A stretch of DNA of 64,000 nt from Sporomusa malonica (GCF_900176355.1 NZ_FWXI01000008.1:1-64000); one strand, 5' to 3'. Positions 25,640 through 35,761 are shown, numbered from the stretch's first letter. Numbers and translations: made by a program. The notes: a model not told the origin generated them from the letters alone.

Positions 25640-28279
25640 TTATTTAGCTTTGGCCCAATTTCTTCCCGTTTTTACTTCGGCTAAGAGCGGCACCGCAAGT
25701 TCCACTGCTTGCTCCATAGACTCTTTTACAAGTACCGCCACCCGTTCAAGCTCATCTGCAGTAACTTCCAGCACCAGTTCGTCATGAACCTGTAGGAGCA
25801 ATCTGCTTTTGAGTCCCGCCTCAGTGAGGGCACGATAAACATGGTTCATAGCAATTTTGATAATATCAGCAGCTGCGCCCTGGATAGGAGTATTCATAGC
25901 AGTACGTTCAGCAAACGATCGCTGATTAAAGTTGCTGCTGTTAATATCAGGCAAATGCCGTCGCCGCCCAAACAAGGTTGTCACATACCCATCCTGGTGA
26001 GCACCGGCAACTACCTCGTCAATATATCGTTTTACACCCTGATACTTGGCAAAATAGCTGTCAATATAGTAGCCTGCCTCTTTCCGACTGACACCAATAT
26101 CTCGCGACAAGCCATAATCACTAATACCATAAACAATACCGAAATTAACCGCCTTGGCTCTGGCCCTCAGTTCAGGAGTTACCTCCTCCATAGCAACGCC
26201 AAAAACTTCAGCAGCTGTCTTGGTATGAATGTCCTGATTATGACGGAAGGCCTCAAGCAGACTGGCATCACCTGCCATATGGGCAAGAACCCTAAGCTCG
26301 ATTTGGGAATAATCAGCAGACATGATATATTCATAGCCGTCACCAGGAATAAATAGTTCCCTTATTCTCCGCCCAATATCTGAGCGGATAGGAATATTCT
26401 GCAGATTAGGCTCTGAACTGCTCAGTCTGCCAGTTGCTGTTACTGTTTGATTAAACGTGGTGTGTATTCTGCCTGTTTCAGCATGTATTAGGGTTTCCAG
26501 GCCGTCAAGATAGGTAGATTTGAGTTTAGTCAACATGCGATATTCCAGCAGTTTATCAATCAGCGGGTTCTGTCCTGCCAGTTTTTCTAACACTTCAGCG
26601 TCTGTAGAATAACCGGTTTTTGTCTTTTTAATAATAGGAAGTTTAAGTTTTTCAAATAAAATAACGCCGAGCTGCTTAGTAGAATTAACATTAAATTCTT
26701 CACCGGCTAATAGATATATTTCTTCTAATAGCAGATCAACTTTACCAGCAATACTAACGGCCATCTCTTTAAGGTACTCTCGGTCAACCTTGATGCCGGC
26801 AACCTCCATGGCTGACAAAGATTCGATAAGCGGCATTTCAACCTGTTCAAACAGCTTATCCAGGCCGGCATCTGCCAGTTTGCAGGAAAGCGCATCCCTC
26901 AATTGTTCAATATTACTGCTAGCCCAAGCTGCATATTCCGGTTTAGTTGTTAAATTTTTATCGCCTACAGGTAAGATAATTGTCTGACCCAAATACTTTT
27001 CTACTAAAACATCCAGCGGATAGGCAGCTGCGGTAGGATCAAGTAAATAGGCGGCAATGAGCGTGTCAGCCACAGAACATCTGAGTACTGTTCCTCTCAG
27101 CCTGCAGGCATTATATAGCCTCTTGGCATCATATGTAGCAAGAGTGATACCACTGTCGGCCAGTAAATCAAAAACAACACACCAGCCTTCAGCCTCTGCT
27201 GGAATGTATACCGTTTTGCCAATACAAGTGACGGCAAGGCCGGTCAAACTGGCTAATGGCGAATGGTCCGCCGTTAGTGGATAGCAGCATAAATGGCCTG
27301 CTTGTTTCGCTTCCATATAAACAGCCTCAACCTCGGCACGGCTGGCAGCAATGATTGGCGGTGTAAGCTCAAGCGTTTTAGTTTCAACTGGGTCTGAGGC
27401 TTGACCGCTGCCCGGGAACAAAACATCAAACTTGGTCAGCATATTTTTGAACTCAAATTTAGTAAACAGTTCTTTTACAATTTCTCTATTGGGATTAATC
27501 CTGAAGATCTCCGGAATAAATTCCAGGGACATATCACACACAATCGTAGCAAGGTGCTTAGATAAGATTGCCTGCTCGGCATACTGCCGTAAGTTTTCCT
27601 GTACCTTTTTTCCTGATACACGATCAATGTTTGCCAGAACGTTTTCCATCGAACCGAATTGGGCTAACAATTTGATTGCTGTTTTTTCGCCAATGCCAGG
27701 TACCCCGGGAATATTATCAGAAGTATCTCCCATTAGACCTTTCATATCAATAATCTGACTAGGCGTCAGCCCATACTTTTCCTTAAGAGCAGCAGTATCC
27801 ATTGTTTCCATTTCCGAGATACCTTTTTTAGTAAGCAACACCTTAGTTTCAGGTCCAATAAGCTGCAATGCATCACGGTCACCAGTTACGATAAGCACCT
27901 CACAGCCTTGTTTAGAGGCCTTTTCAGCAAGTGTTCCTAAGATATCATCAGCTTCATACCCTTTTTCTTCAATGGTTGTTATCCCAAACGCATCTAATAA
28001 TTCACGTATCAGTGGAAACTGCTCGGACAGTTCGCCGGGTGTAGCCTGACGCCCAGCCTTATACTGCTGATAGGTTTCAGTCCGGAAGGTCACCCGGCCT
28101 TTATCAAAAGCCACAGCCAATAAATCAGGTTTATAGTCTGTCAGCAACTTAACAAGCATAGTCGTAAATCCATATACAGCATTGGTATACAGCCCATCGG
28201 CTGTGCGCAGCATTGGCAGTGCATGAAACGCCCGATGTACCAGACTGCTGCCATCAATTATAATAAACCTTTGGGGCAT
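25640..28279 (-). CDS. polA: DNA polymerase I
   Basis: Repair and Okazaki-fragment polymerase, 879 aa. Domains: 5'-3' exonuclease (about 1-300, with YEADDILGTLA and GDTSDNIPGVPGIGEKTA), a 3'-5' exonuclease-like domain (about 310-480) that lacks the DxE metal motif and so is probably inactive, as in Bacillus and Thermus, and polymerase A (DYSQIELRVLAH, RAKAVNFGIVYG, QVHDELVLEV). The ATG at 28279 follows AGGTGGTGGGCTT; an earlier in-frame start has no ribosome site. Confidence 0.95.
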   Translation of the reverse strand: MPQRFIIIDGSSLVHRAFHALPMLRTADGLYTNAVYGFTTMLVKLLTDYKPDLLAVAFDKGRVTFRTETYQQYKAGRQATPGELSEQFPLIRELLDAFGITTIEEKGYEADDILGTLAEKASKQGCEVLIVTGDRDALQLIGPETKVLLTKKGISEMETMDTAALKEKYGLTPSQIIDMKGLMGDTSDNIPGVPGIGEKTAIKLLAQFGSMENVLANIDRVSGKKVQENLRQYAEQAILSKHLATIVCDMSLEFIPEIFRINPNREIVKELFTKFEFKNMLTKFDVLFPGSGQASDPVETKTLELTPPIIAASRAEVEAVYMEAKQAGHLCCYPLTADHSPLASLTGLAVTCIGKTVYIPAEAEGWCVVFDLLADSGITLATYDAKRLYNACRLRGTVLRCSVADTLIAAYLLDPTAAAYPLDVLVEKYLGQTIILPVGDKNLTTKPEYAAWASSNIEQLRDALSCKLADAGLDKLFEQVEMPLIESLSAMEVAGIKVDREYLKEMAVSIAGKVDLLLEEIYLLAGEEFNVNSTKQLGVILFEKLKLPIIKKTKTGYSTDAEVLEKLAGQNPLIDKLLEYRMLTKLKSTYLDGLETLIHAETGRIHTTFNQTVTATGRLSSSEPNLQNIPIRSDIGRRIRELFIPGDGYEYIMSADYSQIELRVLAHMAGDASLLEAFRHNQDIHTKTAAEVFGVAMEEVTPELRARAKAVNFGIVYGISDYGLSRDIGVSRKEAGYYIDSYFAKYQGVKRYIDEVVAGAHQDGYVTTLFGRRRHLPDINSSNFNQRSFAERTAMNTPIQGAAADIIKIAMNHVYRALTEAGLKSRLLLQVHDELVLEVTADELERVAVLVKESMEQAVELAVPLLAEVKTGRNWAKAK

Positions 28280-28431
28280 AAGCCCACCACCTAACATTCG
28301 AATATAGTCCAATCTATTCTTATTGGCTATTAAAGCCCAAATCCCTTCTCTTATTTTCCTAAATACAGTCTAGCTTATGTAATATCTAATAAAAAAAAAG
28401 AGATTACCCTACTATTCCCGCAACACCACTG

Positions 28432-28458
28432 GTCATTGCGAGCTTAGCATGGCAATCT
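28432..28458. repeat. Short copy of the GTCATTGCGAG palindromic repeat
   Basis: GTCATTGCGAGCTTAGCATG continues into GCAATCT; its reverse complement matches the element at 57401-57428 with two differences, and it shares its ends with the long palindrome at 9879. Intergenic between polA and the transpeptidase gene. Confidence 0.7.
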
Positions 28459-28486
28459 AATTTTGTAAATACCGGATATCATTTAT

Positions 28487-29710
28487 TCACGGATACGTCA
28501 ATTCTATGGTCTTGGCCTCTTCATTCCAATACACATAGGCATCAAAATATTGGCTTATGTTGGTTATTTTTATATAAGGAACTGTTCCGATCATAGTTAT
28601 AGGCACTTTAGCACTTTGCCCATTGTTACTTACAGTTAATACCTGGGTTTCTTCACTCCATTTGACCTTGCGGCCCATCGTTTCAGCTAGTCGAAGCGCC
28701 GGAACCGCCAAGATTCCTTGTACTTTATTTATCTCAAGATTTACTGGGGTTTCATTTAAAAGTACGACCATCTTATTCAAACTCAGTGTATTTTCTTCTG
28801 CCTTCCAACTCTGCTCACTACCGAATAACGCTGATAAATTTACAGTAGACACATATACCATATTATCGCTCATAATCCCCGGTACAGTACTGAGCCCACA
28901 CTGCACTGTTTTTGCCTTTTCATTCCAGTTTATCTTTTGTTTTAATACTTCGGCAACTGGGTAAACAGGTACATATTGCACATCCTGAACAACCATCCCC
29001 GGCTCGTTTATCAGCTTGGCATTCACCTTAACTTTAAATTGATTGGCAATAGCAATTTGACTATCATTTGGCTCATTAAGCATCTTACGTAAAAATTCAT
29101 CAGTAACCAAAGCATTTACCCGATAGGCGCTGAGTTTGTTGCGAACATCCTGTATAGCTATGCTGCCATATCCGTAAACATCAGGATAGATTGAAAGAAG
29201 GATCTGCCCTTTTGAATTTGTCCTAATTTTTACCCGTTCATAGGTTATCAGTACTGGCGTACCGTAACTCACCATATCAAACAGTTCTTCCGCGTCTGCT
29301 TCGTACATGCGAATACAACCATTGGATACTACTGTACCGATTGACCACGGCGCATTCGTACCGTGAATCCCATAGTTGTTCCAAATGCCCATCCACCTGT
29401 ATCCAAGCGGGTTTGCCGGGCCTGATGGTACCATCTTTCCTTTTTGGTCTGGCGGATACCATGCTGGATTTACCTCTTTGTATACGATACTATAGTATCC
29501 TAGTGGTGTAGGTGTCGATGGTTTACCGATGGCTATGGGGTATTCTTTTACTAGATTATTGCCGGAAAACAGTTCAATCGTCCGACTTGGCAAATTCACA
29601 GTGATCCTTGATGCAACCATATCTGTATTTGCCTTGGTATAACCAGCAGAAACCGTCCCAAATAAAAAGATGTAACAGCAGACAAGAACCCGGAGGAGTA
29701 ACACTAGCAT
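28487..29710 (-). CDS. Exported L,D-transpeptidase with copper-amine-oxidase-like C-terminus
   Basis: 407 aa. Signal peptide (residues 1-21), then a YkuD catalytic domain (about 32-155) with HGTNAPWSIGTVVSNGCIRM, containing the catalytic His and Cys that form 3-3 peptidoglycan cross-links or attach envelope proteins. The C-terminal ~200 residues hold repeated segments of the copper-amine-oxidase N-terminal type (VYPVAEVLKQKINWNEKAKTV; VPALRLAETMGRKVKWSEE; NISQYFDAYVYWNEEAKTI), a wall-associated module common in Negativicutes and Paenibacilli. No accessory gene adjoins it. Confidence 0.88.
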   Translation of the reverse strand: MLVLLLRVLVCCYIFLFGTVSAGYTKANTDMVASRITVNLPSRTIELFSGNNLVKEYPIAIGKPSTPTPLGYYSIVYKEVNPAWYPPDQKGKMVPSGPANPLGYRWMGIWNNYGIHGTNAPWSIGTVVSNGCIRMYEADAEELFDMVSYGTPVLITYERVKIRTNSKGQILLSIYPDVYGYGSIAIQDVRNKLSAYRVNALVTDEFLRKMLNEPNDSQIAIANQFKVKVNAKLINEPGMVVQDVQYVPVYPVAEVLKQKINWNEKAKTVQCGLSTVPGIMSDNMVYVSTVNLSALFGSEQSWKAEENTLSLNKMVVLLNETPVNLEINKVQGILAVPALRLAETMGRKVKWSEETQVLTVSNNGQSAKVPITMIGTVPYIKITNISQYFDAYVYWNEEAKTIELTYP

Positions 29711-29809
29711 CCCTTCTTCACATTATTTTCAGTAACAATACCATAATATGAAGAAGGCCTAAGGAGATATGACCCAAAAAATAATTCCTAGGACTTTTTT
29801 TTGCATACA

Positions 29810-30952
29810 CTACTGCAGATTAAGTATCTGCTGATGTACCACCCGCAGACGGCGGTGGCGCTCGTCAACGATTGGCAGATATATATGAATATGAGCACCT
29901 GTGCCTGCCGTATTAACTGGGTTAATATTGATAAAGCCCCCATGTTCTCCTATTATCCGGTGAGCAACCGGCAGTCCCAGTCCCATATGTTCAAGCTTTG
30001 TAGTATAAAACGGTTCAAATACCCTGGGAAGAATCTCAGGAACCACCCCTGGGCCTGTGTCACCAATTGCAATAACCAACATACTAAGCTCAGAGTTAAT
30101 CCAAGATTTTACAGAAAGCACACCTTCTCCCGGCATGGCTTCTATAGCGTTTTGCATAATATTGACAATCGCTTGTTTGATTAAATTGCTGTCAACATTG
30201 AGTGCTGGTAGATTAGGGGCCAATTGCTTATCAATGGCTATCTTTTCGCCGCCAAGCTCCTTAAACGTTAAGAGCAGCGCCTCTTCAATTGTTCGATTTA
30301 TATCAATATCAGCTTCTTTATTTACAGGAGGCTTAGCAAATAACACCAGTTCTTTGACTACTTTATTGATACATGACACCTCGTCCAGCATCATCTCAAG
30401 CACGTCACGCCCTACTGTGTACCGATCATCTTCTAAACGGCCAAGCATAACCTGTAAGTATCCGCTGATGGTAGTGAGTGGCGTGCGCACATGGTGTGCC
30501 ACCCCTGCTGCTAATTCACCCAAAGACATTAGCATCTGCGTTATCTGAATCTGCTTAATGGCAGCTCTAACGGCTGACAGGTCTTGAATAATAACAATTA
30601 AACCGTTTGCTTCACCAGCGGTGCCCCGCAGCCGTAATGTATCTATGTGCGCATAGATGAACTGATCTTTTACTTTTAACTTTAAGTTAACAGTACTCAA
30701 ATCTTCGTACTCATCCAGATAAAATACCTGCAAAAATTTTTCACCATGATGCCTAAAAACCTCTTCGACCCTTCGCCCTACTGACTTGCCCCTATCAACA
30801 CCACAAATTTTTTCAGCTTCACGGTTAAGATTTTTCAAGCGGAGTTCACTATCTATAAATATAATCCCTGTCGTAGTCTCGAAAGAATCTTGATAGTCAT
30901 CTTCTCGGTGTAAGTATACTATTTTATTGTCAAGAGCTTCAGCCGCAGACAT
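29810..30952 (-). CDS. Orphan PAS-domain sensor histidine kinase
   Basis: 380 aa, cytosolic, no membrane helices. PAS domain (about 25-125, IFIDSELRLKNLNREAEKICG), HisKA with phospho-acceptor His in GVAHHVRTPLT (about residue 151), and HATPase with NIMQNAIEAMPGEG, GDTGPGV and GLGLPVAHRIIGEHGG. ATG at 30952 follows GGAGGCGATCGACA. No response regulator is adjacent. Single-PAS soluble kinases of this type include sporulation kinases that feed Spo0F; that role is possible but not shown. Confidence 0.85.
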   Translation of the reverse strand: MSAAEALDNKIVYLHREDDYQDSFETTTGIIFIDSELRLKNLNREAEKICGVDRGKSVGRRVEEVFRHHGEKFLQVFYLDEYEDLSTVNLKLKVKDQFIYAHIDTLRLRGTAGEANGLIVIIQDLSAVRAAIKQIQITQMLMSLGELAAGVAHHVRTPLTTISGYLQVMLGRLEDDRYTVGRDVLEMMLDEVSCINKVVKELVLFAKPPVNKEADIDINRTIEEALLLTFKELGGEKIAIDKQLAPNLPALNVDSNLIKQAIVNIMQNAIEAMPGEGVLSVKSWINSELSMLVIAIGDTGPGVVPEILPRVFEPFYTTKLEHMGLGLPVAHRIIGEHGGFININPVNTAGTGAHIHIYLPIVDERHRRLRVVHQQILNLQ

Positions 30953-31039
30953 TGTCGATCGCCTCCAGTGACCATCTTTTAATTTTCGTGTTGTTAAACA
31001 TTCTTGTAAAATATTGTATCTCCTGCAAAAATAGAGCAA

Positions 31040-31286
31040 TTACTTTTCGTAAAAAACCGACACAATTTTAAGCCTAGAGTGTCGAAATAAACACTCAACG
31101 TCAGTTATCCCTTGACCTGCCTACTTTTTACAAACCGCTTAATTCGACATAACTAGCTGCTTTATCACTACGAATGAGTTTATTCTCTAGCAGCATTAGG
31201 TAGGAAGTCTTATTAATTACCATTATTTGTAATTTAAGTTATTTTATTTACATTTTTTACCAATAATTATATTGGCCTATCATCAC
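31040..31286. other. Gene-free intergenic stretch
   Basis: AT-rich region upstream of the histidine kinase gene. No open reading frame with a ribosome site, RNA gene or clear repeat was found; it presumably carries the kinase promoter. Confidence 0.5.
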
Positions 31287-31328
31287 AAAAAGACAGTGGC
31301 CAGGTTTCCCCTTAGCTCACTGCCTTTT
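31287..31328 (-). terminator. Terminator downstream of the merR gene
   Basis: AAAAGGCAGTG pairs with CACTGTCTTTT (one mismatch) around a 19-nt loop, followed by TTTTTG on the minus strand. Confidence 0.65.
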
Positions 31329-31355
31329 ATAATTTACCTTTTTTCACTATCAATA

Positions 31356-31445
31356 TAAAGAAAACACGGCTTACGCCGAGCCTTTGGCGAAAGCGGAAGC
31401 CGATGTTGGCCTTATCCAGACGGAAAGTTATACTTTCTAACAGGA
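31356..31445 (+). repeat. Dispersed 89-90 bp hairpin repeat, copy 2
   Basis: Full copy (TAAAGAAAACACGGC to CTAACAGGA), 90 bp. Main stem CGGCTT/AAGCCG is kept; ACGCC/GGCG replaces GCGCC/GGCG. The merR stop codon, read on the other strand, lies inside its last ten bases. Confidence 0.85.
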
Positions 31446-32021
31446 AAACAGACGCTGCCAAAACGATTTAGGCTTATTGTTTCCCTTGTCCTCGGTTATT
31501 TGGCGTAAACGCGCTTCAACCAATTGAAAGTGATCTGTCAGTTCTGTCTCTAAGCGCTCCTCAAGCCTGGTTACTTCTTGCTTTAAGCTGCTCAATTCTT
31601 CCTGTTGTCCGTTAACCATATTAATTGTGGCCGCAATTTGTTGCAAAGCTTGGTTTTGCGATGCAATAACAGCCATAAGCGCAGAACCGTCAATTGGCGA
31701 AATTGTCGATAATGCCTGTGTTTGACTTATTTCGTTAGTTTGCGAATATGTTGCGCTGCTTTCCTGCGGTTCTGGGTCAACCTCAATAAATCTGCTAAAA
31801 CGATTATTTAGTTCATTGGTTATTTCATCAGCGCTTTTGTTTTGGTGCATGCATTTGGCGATCGCTTGAAACACCTCAACAGCTTCGGGATAAAACCGTT
31901 TTCGCTTGCCCTCACCCATAGCCGGTAAATAATCCATAAATATGTCGCGATAATACCGAAGTGTACTTTGCGGTATGCCTAGCTCTTGCGATATATCTTT
32001 GATGCTAAGCAATTCTGTCAT
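31437..32021 (-). CDS. MerR-type HTH protein with coiled coil
   Basis: 194 aa. N-terminal MerR helix-turn-helix (SIKDISQELGIPQSTLRYYRD, residues ~6-26, and RKRFYPEAVEVFQAI), a Gln/Ser-rich linker (about 80-130), then a coiled coil (EELSSLKQEVTRLEERLETEL) and a basic C-terminal KPKSFWQRLFSC. This layout resembles DUF3967-type MerR proteins and, loosely, the chromosome anchor RacA; there is no effector-binding domain, so it may organise DNA rather than sense a ligand. Start ATG at 32021 follows AAGGGGTGG. The last codons and stop fall within a dispersed repeat. Confidence 0.72.
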   Translation of the reverse strand: MTELLSIKDISQELGIPQSTLRYYRDIFMDYLPAMGEGKRKRFYPEAVEVFQAIAKCMHQNKSADEITNELNNRFSRFIEVDPEPQESSATYSQTNEISQTQALSTISPIDGSALMAVIASQNQALQQIAATINMVNGQQEELSSLKQEVTRLEERLETELTDHFQLVEARLRQITEDKGNNKPKSFWQRLFSC

Positions 32022-32129
32022 GAAAACCACCCCTTGCGTTTTTGTTGTTGCGATTACATTCGCTGCCAAGGGGTGATTTTCCTGCTATTTTTATGAAATT
32101 TTGTAAAAATATTCCAATTAAATTATTAT

Positions 32130-33512
32130 TTACTTTTCAATGGGCTTTAAACGACAGAGGAAGTGACGTAGCACTTTTGGCTCATACGTAAATTCTAATC
32201 CCTTAACCTGCTCACGCCGCTCCCAAATCTTAGCTAAAGCATCCACCACCACATCCATATGGCGATCAGTATATACTCTGCGGGGAATAGTCAACCTCAT
32301 GAACTCCACACCGGCTTTTTTCTGTTGTCCGGTTTCAGGGTCCCGCCCCAAGAGCAATGATCCAACCTCTACAGGGCGAACCCCTGCTTCAAGATAAAGT
32401 TCGTTACAAAGCGCCTGAGCCGGGAATTGCTCCGCAGGAATGTGCGGCAGAAATTTCCCAGCATCGACGAATACCGCATGCCCACCTACTGGCCATTGAA
32501 TAGGAATTCCACGCTTCCGCAGTTCTTCACCTAGATACTCAACTTGGCCAATCCGGTTCTCCAGGTAGTCAACATCCAGCCCCTCATGAAGCCCCACAGC
32601 CAAACATTCCATATCACGGCCAGACAAACCGCCATATGTTACAAACCCTTCCATTGGTACGCAAGAAGCGCTTGCAGCAGCGAAGAGATTGGCATCATCC
32701 TTAATGGCAATCATACCACCCATATTTACAATGGCATCCTTCTTAGCACTCATCGTTAAGAAATCGCCCATTTCATACATTTCACGTACAATTGACTCAA
32801 TGCTCTTATCAGCGTAACCAGGCTCACGTTTTTTTATGAAGTAAGCGTTTTCTGCAAAACGAGCAGAATCAAAGTTAATTCTGATACCAAACTTGTCTGC
32901 AATCCGTTTTACACCGCGGACATTTTCCATAGAAACAGGCTGTCCACCAGCAGAATTACAGGTAATCGTTACAATAATAAAAGCAATATTCTCCGCGCCT
33001 TTTTCCACAATGAAATTTTCCAAACGTTCTAAGTCAAAGTTACCTTTAAACGAATGTTCCTTTTGAGTATCAAATGCATCTTCAATCACTAAATTAACCG
33101 GAATTCCACCATTAAGCTCAATCCACGCCATAGTTGTGTCAAAATGCATATTACCTAATATGTACTGTCCCTTATGTTGAATCAGGTGTGGAAAGAGAAC
33201 CTGCTCGGCACCTCTTCCTTGGTGAGTAGGAATTACATGGTTGTAGTTAAAGATATCTTTAACAGCGTTTCTAACTTTATGGAAAGACTTACTGCCAGCA
33301 TATGCTTCATCCCCCAGCATCATGGCCGACCACTGGCGATCACTCATTGCCCCTGTACCACTATCTGTTAACAGATCAATATATACATCTTCAGAATTCA
33401 AGGCGAACGGATTATATCCGGCTTCCTTTAGGGCTAGAATTCTTTCTTCCTTCGGAATCTTACGAATTGGTTCCACCATTTTTATGCGATAAGGTTCTGC
33501 TGTTCTTTCCAC
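32130..33512 (-). CDS. tnaA: Tryptophanase
   Basis: PLP enzyme splitting tryptophan into indole, pyruvate and ammonia, 460 aa. It resembles both tryptophanase and tyrosine phenol-lyase; diagnostic sites favour tryptophanase: FDTT (Asp, where phenol-lyases have TTT), [11 protein letters not shown] (no Arg as in the phenol-lyase MERG), and a His in VLRHF near the C-terminus (Phe in phenol-lyase). PLP lysine lies in TMSAKKDA (about residue 250). GTG start behind AAGGAGGAATACCC. A sigma-54 promoter sits 48-63 bp upstream and a TyrR-like activator gene lies beyond it. No tryptophan permease is adjacent. Confidence 0.88.
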   Translation of the reverse strand: MERTAEPYRIKMVEPIRKIPKEERILALKEAGYNPFALNSEDVYIDLLTDSGTGAMSDRQWSAMMLGDEAYAGSKSFHKVRNAVKDIFNYNHVIPTHQGRGAEQVLFPHLIQHKGQYILGNMHFDTTMAWIELNGGIPVNLVIEDAFDTQKEHSFKGNFDLERLENFIVEKGAENIAFIIVTITCNSAGGQPVSMENVRGVKRIADKFGIRINFDSARFAENAYFIKKREPGYADKSIESIVREMYEMGDFLTMSAKKDAIVNMGGMIAIKDDANLFAAASASCVPMEGFVTYGGLSGRDMECLAVGLHEGLDVDYLENRIGQVEYLGEELRKRGIPIQWPVGGHAVFVDAGKFLPHIPAEQFPAQALCNELYLEAGVRPVEVGSLLLGRDPETGQQKKAGVEFMRLTIPRRVYTDRHMDVVVDALAKIWERREQVKGLEFTYEPKVLRHFLCRLKPIEK

Positions 33513-33559
33513 GGGTATTCCTCCTTGGTTGTTGCTAAAAATATGTTTACATACTTAAC

Positions 33560-33575
33560 AGCAAGTTTTATGCCA
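33560..33575 (-). promoter_or_regulatory. Sigma-54 promoter of tnaA
   Basis: TGGCATAAAACTTGCT on the minus strand fits the -24/-12 consensus TGGCAC-N5-TTGCW, with the required GG and GC exactly 10 bp apart. Predicted start near 33549. An imperfect palindrome TTGATAAATTTTCTTGTCAA at 33613-33632 is a candidate upstream activator site, and TGTAAA-N6-TTTAGC (33534-33551), a partial TyrR box, overlaps the transcription start. Confidence 0.85.
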
Positions 33576-33668
33576 ATCCTGAAACCCGCGAAATATAATC
33601 AAAATTAGGTTGTTGATAAATTTTCTTGTCAAGTTTTCTTCTCACACAGAAAGAAATCTTCTCATTCT

Positions 33669-35273
33669 CTACAACCCGTAGCTTCGCATTTTATTTAAAA
33701 TGGTGGTATTAGATACCCCTAACATCTGTCCTGCCAATCGGGACGACGGGTATTTTTCTAAAACCCTCGTGATAATCTCTTTTTCAACCTCGGCCACAAT
33801 ATCTTTTAATCTGGCCCCCTTGCCTTCACAAGGGATTTCAAGCTGTACTATATTTTTTCTTGGCAATGCATTTTTTACTCCTCCATTAGACGTCGTCCCT
33901 ATGTCAGCCCATACCGAAAGGTGATGCGGTTGAATTTCAGTAGCATCTATCAAATTAATTACGCGTTCCAGCGTATTTTCTAGTTGTCGTATATTTCCCG
34001 GCCATTCCTGATTCATCAAAGCTTCAATACTTTCCCTCGCTAATCGAATCTCAGGCTTATTTAATTTCGTGCAAATTTTTCGGATCAACCGTTGTGAGAT
34101 TAGAAAAATATCCTCTTTTCTTTCCCTTAGCGGCGGAATTGTTAACGGAATTACGTTTAGCCGATAGTATAAATCCTCTCTAAATTCCCCGTTTCGCACC
34201 ATTTCCTCAAGATTGCGGTGGGTTGCAGCGATAATGCGAACATCAACGCGCATCTCATTGCCGCCTCCCACTCTGCGGATTGTCCCCTCCTGTAAAACAC
34301 GCAGCAGTCTCGCTTGTACCTGAGGTGGCAACTCTCCAATCTCATCCAAAAACAATGTGCCGCCGTTGGCCTGCTCAAACAGACCTTTCTTCCCACTCTT
34401 GACAGCACCGGTAAAAGCACCTTCTTCATAGCCAAATAATTCACTTTCCAAAAGAGAATCTGGTAAAGCCGTACAGTTTACCGCGATAAATGGGGCTTGG
34501 TGCCTTGGACCTTCTGTGTGAAGCGCGCTTGCAAATAACTCCTTACCGGTACCACTTTCCCCACGGAGTAAAACAGTCGAACTACTTTTAGCTACCGTTC
34601 GCGCAGCTCCTATAAGTTGACGCATCTTATCACTTTGAAATACTATCTCATCAAAAGTCGTCAGATGTCTAATTTTATCTACCTTAGAAATAATTGCCTC
34701 GACCTGCCTAAAGTCGGTTATTGTGGCAACTGCCCCGATGATTTGTCCTTTAGCATTGATTACTGGTTCACCACTTGTTAAATAACGGATACTCCTGCCT
34801 TTTTTATTTATCCGTCCCTCTTTCAACCTATAGGTTTTGCCAGATTTTAAAGTGTCAAGAATAGGATGTTTGTCATCCAATAATGTCTCCACCCCTAAGC
34901 CAATTAACACTAGCGGGTCACACTGAAAAATTCTGCAGGCAACCTCATTGATGTGTGTAATCTTTCCATCTTTGTCTACAGCCAAAATTCCTTCACCAAC
35001 AGAGTTAAGAATGGTCTTCAGTTCAGCTTCTCTCTCCTCACAGGGCATTTGGTCACGATATTTGACAGCTTTAACCCCGGTCACTAAGCTTATGTCGTTA
35101 ATCAAAGACTGAGCTTTGCTATCTAAATCACAGCGAAACTTAATCACCATTCCATGTTCAGGCAAGACTTCCATAGCGATTTTATCAATAGCGTTCTGCT
35201 CTGTAAGCTTAAATATTTCATAACCCAAGCCAGGCCGGTCTACAAAATCAATCTGAATAACGTATTCCCGCAT
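33669..35273 (-). CDS. TyrR-like sigma-54 enhancer-binding regulator
   Basis: 534 aa. ACT-like domain (about 1-75), PAS domain (about 80-190), AAA+ sigma-54 interaction domain with Walker A GESGTGKE, the sigma-54 contact loop ELFGYEEGAFTGA, Walker B GGTLFLDEIGE and ...PGNIRQLEN, then a TyrR-type HTH at the end (SSRLAGQMLGVSNTTILNKM). The ACT domain is expected to sense an aromatic amino acid. Intact GAFTGA means it can activate sigma-54, unlike E. coli TyrR. ATG at 35273 is preferred; a GTG five codons earlier lies inside the AGGTGG ribosome site. It faces the tnaA sigma-54 promoter, 156 bp away in the same orientation. Confidence 0.88.
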   Translation of the reverse strand: MREYVIQIDFVDRPGLGYEIFKLTEQNAIDKIAMEVLPEHGMVIKFRCDLDSKAQSLINDISLVTGVKAVKYRDQMPCEEREAELKTILNSVGEGILAVDKDGKITHINEVACRIFQCDPLVLIGLGVETLLDDKHPILDTLKSGKTYRLKEGRINKKGRSIRYLTSGEPVINAKGQIIGAVATITDFRQVEAIISKVDKIRHLTTFDEIVFQSDKMRQLIGAARTVAKSSSTVLLRGESGTGKELFASALHTEGPRHQAPFIAVNCTALPDSLLESELFGYEEGAFTGAVKSGKKGLFEQANGGTLFLDEIGELPPQVQARLLRVLQEGTIRRVGGGNEMRVDVRIIAATHRNLEEMVRNGEFREDLYYRLNVIPLTIPPLRERKEDIFLISQRLIRKICTKLNKPEIRLARESIEALMNQEWPGNIRQLENTLERVINLIDATEIQPHHLSVWADIGTTSNGGVKNALPRKNIVQLEIPCEGKGARLKDIVAEVEKEIITRVLEKYPSSRLAGQMLGVSNTTILNKMRSYGL

Positions 35274-35500
35274 GTGGTTTGTTGCCACCTTTCATTTTGC
35301 CTAGGTAAAAATAAATTCACTACTTTCAAAAGGAACTCCTCTTCTGAGCAGCGTTCTGTCTTAAACCAATGAAAAGACATAGATAGCATAACCACCCATT
35401 TTTTGGTATAATAATAAAGTCGAACCATACTATTTGCCCCTCAATATCCATACAAATTGTCCATATATGAGTATCCATCATTACATACTGCGAGGTAGAA

Positions 35501-35761
35501 ATGAAAGAAATACAACTAACAAAAGAGCAAAAACAATCCTCTATTGAGGACATTAAAAGCTACTTCTTCACTGAGAAGGATGAGGAGATAACAGACTTAG
35601 CGGCAACATTGCTACTAGACTTTGTACTAACAAACATCGGCCCTCATATCTACAATCAGGCACTAAACGACGCCCATAGCCTAATGAGTGAGAAGCTTGA
35701 AGATATTTATGGACTAGAAAAATCTATCAAGAGGAGTAAAAAATATGTGGCAAAAGAATGA
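35501..35761 (+). CDS. DUF2164 family protein
   Basis: 86-aa helical protein of the DUF2164 family, recognised from LTKEQKQSSIEDIKSYFFTEKDEEITDLAATLLLDF and GPHIYNQALNDA segments. Function unknown. ATG behind GAGGTAGAA. A TATAAT at 35407-35412 may be its -10 box. Overlaps the following acetyltransferase gene by 17 bp. Confidence 0.8.
   Translation: MKEIQLTKEQKQSSIEDIKSYFFTEKDEEITDLAATLLLDFVLTNIGPHIYNQALNDAHSLMSEKLEDIYGLEKSIKRSKKYVAKE

Noticed and set aside
32130-33512. Tyrosine phenol-lyase as identity of the PLP lyase gene
   Set aside because: Diagnostic positions (FDTT, VEVGS, LRHF) match tryptophanase; the phenol-lyase Arg, Thr and Phe are absent.
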